Source: Metellina segmentata
Taxonomy: Eukaryota; Arthropoda; Arachnida; Araneae; Tetragnathidae
Assembly: GCA_947359465.1 (NCBI GenBank)
Contig: OX375877.1
Location: forward strand, 23,757,235 to 23,821,234
Direction of reading: 5' to 3'
Length of the DNA stretch: 64,000 bases
The notes below the pieces were generated by a model. It saw nothing but the letters and a program-made list of their open reading frames with translations. It had not been told where the DNA came from and searched no databases. The first letter of the stretch is position 1. Each line of letters begins with the position of its first letter. Below are positions 56,728 to 64,000 of this stretch, in pieces. The translations under genes and the position numbers were made by a program.

Positions 56728-57890
56728 AATTTGATCAGTTCTTACCTAAAACTGCTCAGCACATTGAGTTATTCAGATGTAAGAAGACCCTTAAGACTCT
56801 TCTTTCTTTTAAGTACGTCAACAAAACGTAGTACACAAGCAGTCACTCTGATAGTCTGCAAAGGTTGCTAAATCTTCGCAGATCAATACTTTTTTCATGA
56901 ACAACTGCTGAACTAACTATAACTTTCAATTTATATTCAGATACGATCTCTCTGCCTATCGAGTCATATTAAAATCCCTTTACCTTGTGCCAAGTGTTTT
57001 CTGGTTCATTTAACCATTCAGGGCCATGCTACCATATTTTCGAGGTAATCAAATCTTTACTTAAACATCCTCTCGTCAACAAGTCTGCAGGGTTATGTTT
57101 ACTTATACAGTGCCTCCAAGAACTAACTAGGGTCCTTAACTTCCTGAATTTCTGCGACTCGGTTTGGCACAAATGGCCTCCATCTGGACGCCGAGCCTTT
57201 AATACAATGGAGTACAATCGTCGAGTCACTCCACAGAAAAACGATTTTTATAGTTTGAAAGATTGGTTTAAGATGTTTAACTATAATTGTGGCTATTACA
57301 CTACCGATCAACTCCAAACGGAGCAATGTTTACCTTTTAATAGGTGCCACGCTAGATCTGGAGATTACGAAATTAGTTTAAAAAGTGTCTTGTGATATTT
57401 TGTATTTTAACTATGCCACTGCTCCAAAAGCCTTTAAAGAGGAATCGCAGAACACGTGTAACTGTAAATCTTCACCACTTATTATACTCGTGGTGGAAAA
57501 GTAATATCCAGGTATAATTGAATTTTGCAATTATTGTATTTCGTTACACCAGGTTGGTCAACGTTCTTTAACTTCTCCTGAGATCTATTCATCCCAATCC
57601 ACAACAAGCTACCATAACTTGCAAAATGCACTTTATTAGAATCAGGAAAGACGTTATAAATCCACAAGGATCGTAACTTTTTGCAGCGGTGTGGGGAACG
57701 TTTGTTTTAATGCATAACATTGTCATCCAAAGTTGACAACAATGAAATTAAGTCAAGCCCAGATTGTGTTCATTATTGTTCAAATGAGTCCTAACACTTT
57801 CAAGTGTAAATCTTATTGTTCACTTATTTCAATTAAAAAATTAGATTTCCTCCATAAGTCTTTTAAATCTATAGAATTTGTGTAGAATTT
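56728..57890 (-). pseudogene. BEL-1 pol: RT end, RNase H, integrase start (unit C)
   Basis: Minus strand: RNase H at 57326-57123 (LELIGSVIATIIVKHLK, FLWSDSTIVLHC), and integrase N-terminal HCISKHNPADLLTRG at about 57110-57060 continuing to 56728. An extra stretch of about 40 bp near 56900-56940 is absent in unit B. The rest of the integrase is deleted together with the LINE 3' end. Confidence 0.78.
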
Positions 57891-58548
57891 TCTCATACTC
57901 ATTTCCTTTCTTCGGAAATCAAGTTATCAAATTTATTTTTCCAAACTTTGCTGCTTTAAGCTTTGATATTCAACTAATTGCATTTTTAAATTTTGATACC
58001 TAGCCACTTAAGTTCGTTCAACTCAATTGTTTCGAATTTCGTTTTGTGTGGGTATAAAATAAAGTGAAATGTATTTTCCATACTCTTAAATTGATTAAAT
58101 CTCTCCTAAAAGGCTTGTTTTATTTCCTGTATGATGATTAAATATTTTTTTGAGTGCATTTATTTGAACGTCAAGCGTATTTTCTATTGTTATTGTGTTT
58201 TGGAAATGTTTTTGTAGTTGAAGAAAATATTTCATGATTTTCATTTCCAAATTCCTAGTAAAGATGTCAAGTTTCGTCATAAGTATACAAATATTCTCAT
58301 ATGAATCTTAAAACAGCATTACGTATAATCAATAAATCTAAGACATTTAACAAAATCATTATACATTTTTGTCATTTTTAAGTTATTTATTAACGCTTGT
58401 ATTTTCTACATATTTTTTAAAAGAGGGGTTCAAAAAATAATTACAATTCTTTATGTATATTATTAGTTTTTAAAAATCAATGCGTGGGTCATTTAAAAAC
58501 CCTTCGTGGATCAGTGTTGACCCGCGGGTCATAGGTTCGCCATCCCTG
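57890..58548 (-). mobile_element. hAT-2 fragment in BEL-1 (unit C)
   Basis: Right tip GGTTCGCCATCCCTG, the least mutated of the three copies, so the original end was CAGGGATGGCGAACC. The transposase fragment at 58095-58280 is shorter than in A and B. Confidence 0.6.
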
Positions 58549-59735
58549 CTAAATATTAAAAAAAAAGTTACTGCCGCCGCCGCTGTAGCAGGAATGAAAA
58601 CTATATTGTTCAGCTCGATTCTTAGGGGTTGACAAGCGTAAGCGAACATTGCGTGGAGCCCCCTGGTGTAGTAAAGTGGTATAACTTTTCATTGAATTTT
58701 TACCCTTAAAAACAGAACACAATACGGTTTGATTATCCGGAACTAGTGTAACTTGGGCTTTTTCTAGAGTCTGCACTTTAGATGCTTTTTTATTTTTAGT
58801 TTCGAGGCAAAATAATTATATGTTTACTAGCTAAACAACGATAACAACGTCTTTCCTTTTTCAGTTGTAGCGTTTCTGTTCATTCATGAAAGATCTACAT
58901 TTTGATCCGATATACGAGTAAGAGTTACAGAAAATACGAAATACAAACATTCTAAGAATTGTGTTTAATGCGACTGACGTTGGGACATTAGTTTTAAATC
59001 TAGGTGGTTAATTATAACCTTTCGAGCGAGACGTTTCGTGATTTTTCAGTTGCAGTCCAGAAACCACATTAGCCCCTTCTCGAGATCAAATTTCAAATTT
59101 ATTAAATTTATCAGTTCATTAACATCACCGGTCTTTTCAGGATCCCTCTTTCGATGAAATTCTACTACTAGATTATGAGGTGACTGTTTTAACACAATTG
59201 GAAATAATAAATGACCATACGTACCGGAAGCAATTCCCACAACATTCAAATTTCATATACAAACTTTGCTTTCGTCATGGAAGCTTCTAAGTCCTTAAAG
59301 TTTTGAAGAAACCTTAACTGGCTTCATTTCTAACAGTTTATTCATGAAACAACTGATTAAATGCTCTTGTTTACCATATCGATCCTTTAACAAATTTAAA
59401 CAATATTTGTAATTTTCTTCCATGAGTGAAATTCCGGCAACAGTTTTGTAAACTTCACCCGATAGAAATTTTTTTAAATATATAAATTTGTCAACAATAA
59501 CTCATTTTAATCCATTGCACTTGCAAAGATGTTGAAAAATCAGAGAAATGCGCTTGAGTCACCATTAAATATGGGAATATTTAGCTTAGGAAAGCAGTTG
59601 ATGACTTTCTAATATTCAAATTAGAAACGTTAGAGCTTTGAGAAGACACTGAATGTTCAATTTTAAACTTCTGTAATATACTTTTTATTTTAAATTTAGC
59701 ATCACTTATGTGTTTATCCTATTCAATTCAACTTT
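58549..59735 (-). pseudogene. BEL-1 protease region and gag remnant (unit C)
   Basis: 59249-59046 on the minus strand gives a gag piece (GTYGHLLFPIVLKQSPHNL, VNELINLINLKF) of the DUF1759 type. 58776-58549 is protease-side sequence. The gag start and leader/LTR (about 750 bp) are deleted, with a junction at about 59735 directly into the SINE pair. Confidence 0.65.
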
Positions 59736-59740
59736 GGACG

Positions 59741-60135
59741 TTTGGTGAGTGGGGTGACAGCTCAGGTGTTGACCTCGTCAGATGAGCGTGGTACAGAACT
59801 ACAAGATGTTATCCTTGGACTTTTCTTTCCGGATTGTTCACGATCCGTCATGAATAGTGTTGCTCCTAGCGCTAAGTTAACTCAACTCTTATCTTCCTAC
59901 CAACCAAGTCTAAAAGTATTTTTGAACCTGGAAATCTTTCTTTTTTTATGAGTCTATGCTCTTATCATGTTGGAATAGTGTATAAATTGGAGGGGGGGGG
60001 GGTTTCAGCTCAGATGCTGATCTCGTCATCTGACCATAGTTCAAAATTGCGTGGTGTTATCATCGGGATTTCCCCTTTTGGATTGATCCCGAACCGTCGC
60101 CAATAGCACATTATGTTGCTTTTATGCGAGGAAAA
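59741..60135 (+). mobile_element. SINE-like pair (unit C)
   Basis: Monomers at about 59741-59885 and 59985-60135; ten G in a row at about 59993. Same body as 7128 and 30826. Confidence 0.55.
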
Positions 60136-63078
60136 TTTTAATCGTATCTATCCTATCTTTTAAAACTTTCTTCCCATAGGTGTCCATCAAACTTAGAATT
60201 ATCTGTAGAGATATTTAGAGCTTTCTTTGTGGTCCATGTGTCCATTCTTATCCATTTCAAGAATATCGGAAGACAGACGTCCCACCTTCTTGACTTCTTG
60301 AACGAGGTCCACCAAAGGGTTGAAGCGTAAAAACTAGAGTCGAATTACTGCTCATTATTGAAGTCCCGTTCTCGTTATTTGAATAGGAAAGAGGAGCCTG
60401 GAAAACTGCACCTGAACATGAAAGAAAATACTTAAGGATATCTTCGCGAAATTGTGTGATTTTCAAAGGGCGAGAGGTTTTTAGCTATAATGAATGAGAA
60501 GCGCGTGTATTCTCCGGTTCTAGACACCTAACAAGGAAAGATAAACCTGTACAGGTGCGACCGTTAACAACCTCGTAGTGTGACAGAAGAACGAATAATT
60601 TCATTGATTGCTTTGTTCTGTTTTCCTTAAATTTCTTAGATTTGACTTGATTATATATGAGTATACGGTTGAAATTGTATGTAATTTATTTTCTTTTCTA
60701 CGGGCCTTTTAGACTGAAGACAGTGCTTTTGTTCGAAATAAAGTACAAAGGTTTATGAATAGATAAAGTTATTGAAAGGATTTGAACAATTCTAGCTTAT
60801 TTTTTAAAAGTAAAATATTTGGAGTCGTGTGACTTTTCACTATCTATTTTTCTAACATCCAATAAAAATGTTTTAAGCTATACAGGGCGATTCGGAAATC
60901 CAAGGACAAGCCATTAAAGATTGTAGGGTGCCTAACATTCAAGAATTAACTAACGTTATAGATTAATTCATAAATATTTGTAACAAAAGATACGACTATT
61001 GGTATCAAATTGTATGAAATTGTATGATAAACTTTTCGTCAACATGATGTTCTAAAGCTTGCAGAAAAAATGCAACGCAAAATAATCCTGTGCTTTTTGA
61101 AAGAAATTAAATTAAGTGAATCATGTAGGACAAAGGTTTCAGTAGCAGGGGAACAATAATCATATTTTTTTGAGTAAACTTAGCGCAAGATTTTAATTTT
61201 CTACGATTTCAATTTCATGGAAACAATTTATTATGAAAAGGGAATCGGATTAAAACTAGCCACATTCCAAAGTTCGTCTAACCAAAGAGTTAATTAGAAC
61301 AACAACCATATTGCTTGTAGTTTATACAGCTGGCCAAAAGTCGTAAAGCTGTCACTGACAAAAATGATACAAAACTATTGAGGTTGATACAGGCCATCTA
61401 CAGTGAACCATCCGTTTATTGTATATGCCTGCTAGAACTCTTAAGAACATCCCTCTGAGAGAAGTGACGTAACGAACAGTGGCCTTTTAAGCATAAAAAA
61501 TAAATTGATTTTATATTTAGCAGCAAGAATGGAGACTGGTGTTGGTGACGTCACACCAGAAAACGCAACGGAATTGTGGATCGTAGGAGAAAATAGAACA
61601 AGCCGTTTAGATAAATTTAATTAATTTTCCTGCATTTCCATGGTAATCTGCCCGTTCTCTCCGCTTGACGTAAGCCAGGCAACACCCCACAACCAATTAG
61701 TGTCATAATAGAGCGCCGTCCAATGACATTTTTTTTGCGTCGGTAAAATAGCGTAGCCATCAAAATTTGGGTTTAAGGAACGCACCTACAGGTCTAATTT
61801 TGAGTTGTTCTCATTTGACTGCAAGTGGAATAATTTTTGTTACGAACTGACGAAGTATGTTATTTTGTCATGTCTAGATGTGTTGCTGACTTATGAATGC
61901 ATAATTTCCATTTTTGACATAACTAAGCAATTGTTCAATGATTATACTTTCAACATACAAAGTCTATTAAAAAGCTTGTTTGAGTTAATATGCTGCAGCT
62001 CTAATCAGTTGCAGTGCAGGATTGTGTCGAATGCATCAAAAAATGTCAGACACTAACGCTTTAATAGAAACGCATCATTTTTTTACATGAATAACGTCTT
62101 TTAAATCGGTAACGTGCATGGGTGAATTTGAGGAACGGCAGTTGTAACGGGCATCTTATTATGTAAACGCAAGGGTTATGTGTTTCCTTGGCTATTAGAT
62201 TTTTTATTGGTTGTGTGACGTCACGAATAGGAGGAGTTTCTAATTGATGGGTTGTGTGCTGACACGAGACACGAAATATCAGAAATTATTACATTCGAAA
62301 TCGCCATGGAAATAATTTTGAGTATAAAACGATTTCCGTACGGAGCTCATTGTTTTACCGTTGATAATTAAAAATTAATTTTTGCAATAATATTGTTTTA
62401 CCAATATTGCTCAAAAAACAACACCATGCGAAAGCAAGGCAAGTTGACAGTGTATAGGGGTTATACATTGCCAGTGATCAACAAGAAAAATTACAGATAG
62501 AGGTGAAAAAAGGTTTATTTACAGACAGTAAGAGATAGTAAAGACAGTAAAAGATCACTTACCGCCAGGTTTAAAAAAATATATAAATAAAGTTAGACCA
62601 GATTGAATAAATTTTGTTACGCACCCGTCGTATGACGAAACATTTACCCTCGGCTTATATAAAGGGCGAGTCAAAAGTTCTTGTTCAAAATCCAAGGGAT
62701 GTTAGGTATTACAAAACTAACTGTTTTTCCCATACGGATGCACGTCACGTCCTAAAGTGCTATAGGTTTCCAAGCGGACATTTTTTGGCAACGCTAGAGT
62801 TGATTAGTTTAGGTCATCATCATTTCAGACTCTAATTTCATTGAATCCCTTCATGATTGCGAAGATGGTTGACGCGTATATAACATACGAGGTACCTAAT
62901 ATTTGCAGAAAATCAAGAACGTGTGTTAAAAGCGTGTGAAGTTGCATAGTGAACGGTTTTGCTGAGCGACATTTCAGGTGTCATTAGTTTCGTCTTTGCA
63001 TTATATAAATAATAATAGAAATAAAATTTAACTATTTAACCTTTTGAGACTACTACTATAGATATAACAAGCGCGATT
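60136..63078. other. Duplicated non-coding DNA, no gene seen (unit C)
   Basis: Collinear with 7511-10449 of unit A. It has an empty Tc1 target at about 60963 and the CRE/ATTGG repeat at about 62205-62285. ORFs here do not match those of unit A. Confidence 0.6.
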
Positions 63079-63086
63079 CTTATAAT

Positions 63087-63652
63087 CACAGAGAAGTAGT
63101 ATACAGAGGGTTCACTGAAGCCATAATGAATACTGTACTTGATTAAGCTAGTAAAAAAAATTATTATGTACTTTTTCGTTCAAATAATATTTCAGACTAT
63201 TAACAGCGATCAACAATTTTCCAAATCAAACATGTTTTGGAATATTTTTTTTAAAGAAGTATTCACATAAAAGAATAAATTAAAATGAAAGAAAAAAATT
63301 CATTCACTGGCAAGATTTCATGAATAAAGGTTTTTTTTTTTTTCAGAAGACATTAAAAAAGTGCTATTCTGAAGCATTTGTGTTAAAAAATATATAAAGA
63401 ATACTTAGCTTTTGATCAAAAATGCAAATTGGGTTGCGAAAAAATAAAATAGCCTGAGATAGTTGTTAAGGGAACCTAGTTCGGTTGTTATGGAAACATA
63501 GTTTGGTTGTTATGGAAACGAGGTCTAGATCCGACGCTATAGTAGGGTCCGGCTCAGCCGCTGGGGGCGCCAGCGTCTAAGCAATTTCCCATGTTATTTA
63601 TAAGTCAATTGCTTCCTATGGAAGTGAACCCTCTGTATACTACTTCTCTATG
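63087..63652. mobile_element. 566-bp non-autonomous DNA transposon with 8-bp TSD, unit C only
   Basis: Inverted ends CA(C/T) followed by AGAGAAGTAGTATACAGAGG and GTTCACT (about 30 bp). A perfect 8-bp target duplication, CTTATAAT, lies at 63079-63086 and 63653-63660. Unit A 10450-10457 holds the single empty site. Eight bp and CA ends fit hAT or P-type elements. The interior is AT-rich, with a GTTATGGAAAC direct repeat at about 63486 and 63508 and a GC-rich part near 63535-63580. No transposase. Confidence 0.85.
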
Positions 63653-63660
63653 CTTATAAT

Positions 63661-64000
63661 TTTCAAGGTACAACTGCTAACGGCTCTGGTTTAAATACTT
63701 TCTTGGCGCAATTCTTATGAATTTTAAGGTACACCCGTTGTAAAAAACAACTCACACGATAGCAACTGCACAATTTACGTCGCAGAACAAAACGGAAGGT
63801 AGCAATCGATGGGGATGAATGTTTTCTACAAATATCAATATTTAAAAAACTGTCTGAGGGGCCATCTTCAAATAAATTGCGTGCTTGCTCCGATAATTTC
63901 AATGCGAACCCCCATCTTCTATCACAAATTTGGATTCTACACACAATTTCAGACTGAAACAAAATTACTCAATTTTAAGGGATTTTCCACCTATTTGTAA
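63661..64000. mobile_element. MITE with long inverted arms, left arm (unit C, cut by window end)
   Basis: From about 63735 it matches unit A 10545-10790, including GGATTCTACACACAATTTCA near 63932. Confidence 0.6.

Noticed and set aside
1..64000. CRISPR array, bacterial operon or phage region
   Set aside because: There are no regularly spaced direct repeats with unique spacers and no bacterial gene layout. The 50-bp repeats at 18210 are contiguous without spacers.
1..64000. Assembly artefact explaining the repeated units
   Set aside because: The copies differ by several percent throughout and carry private insertions with exact target duplications, which collapsed or duplicated assembly would not produce.

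Overview
This is a repeat-rich stretch of an AT-rich eukaryotic genome. The organism is most likely an arthropod and probably a chelicerate (spider-like). That guess rests on the style of the Tc1-type transposases, the BEL/Pao pol and the CR1-like LINE, and on 161-bp spliceosomal introns. No prokaryotic gene organisation is present. Nearly every recognisable reading frame is a decayed transposable-element gene. I found no convincing ordinary host gene, rRNA or free-standing tRNA gene.

The window is a head-to-tail series of three diverged copies of one large composite unit. Unit A is about 1-23,346, unit B about 23,347-54,653, and unit C runs from about 54,654 beyond the window end. The strongest evidence is shared nesting. 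In all three units a CR1-like LINE with an SGNH-esterase ORF1 carries the same hAT element (hAT-1) at the same site in ORF1. The LINE is itself inserted in the integrase of a minus-strand BEL/Pao retrotransposon (BEL-1), which also carries a second hAT fragment (hAT-2). These insertions therefore predate the duplications. Shared order in the full units: LINE 3' part, BEL-1 pol with hAT-2, BEL-1 gag and leader, a SINE pair, about 3 kb of conserved non-coding DNA, a MITE, Helitrons, BEL-2, two SINEs tail to tail, hAT-3 holding tandem Helitrons, a piggyBac-like and a Harbinger-like MITE, four ~50-bp repeats, a small two-exon gene, then the LINE 5' end and hAT-1. In unit A the truncated left part of BEL-1 lies between the small gene and the LINE 5' end; unit B has lost it in a deletion.

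Unit-specific events date the copies. Unit A has a poly-A retroelement (20,136-20,949) with an 11-bp target duplication, in a region unit B has lost. Unit B has a 3.1-kb Tc1 element (32,054-35,159) and an 8-kb block (about 37,250-45,475) holding four further Tc1 remnants, a solo LTR, a piggyBac MITE and tandem Helitrons. Unit C has a LINE/BEL deletion junction at 56,727 and a 566-bp element with a clean 8-bp duplication at 63,087-63,652.

The one non-transposon-like gene is the two-exon ORF at 18,419-18,903, repeated at 51,748-52,232. Both copies are open for 107 residues with identical splice sites, an upstream array of four ~50-bp repeats, and a downstream AATAAA. I do not recognise the protein, and it is the best candidate here for something undescribed.
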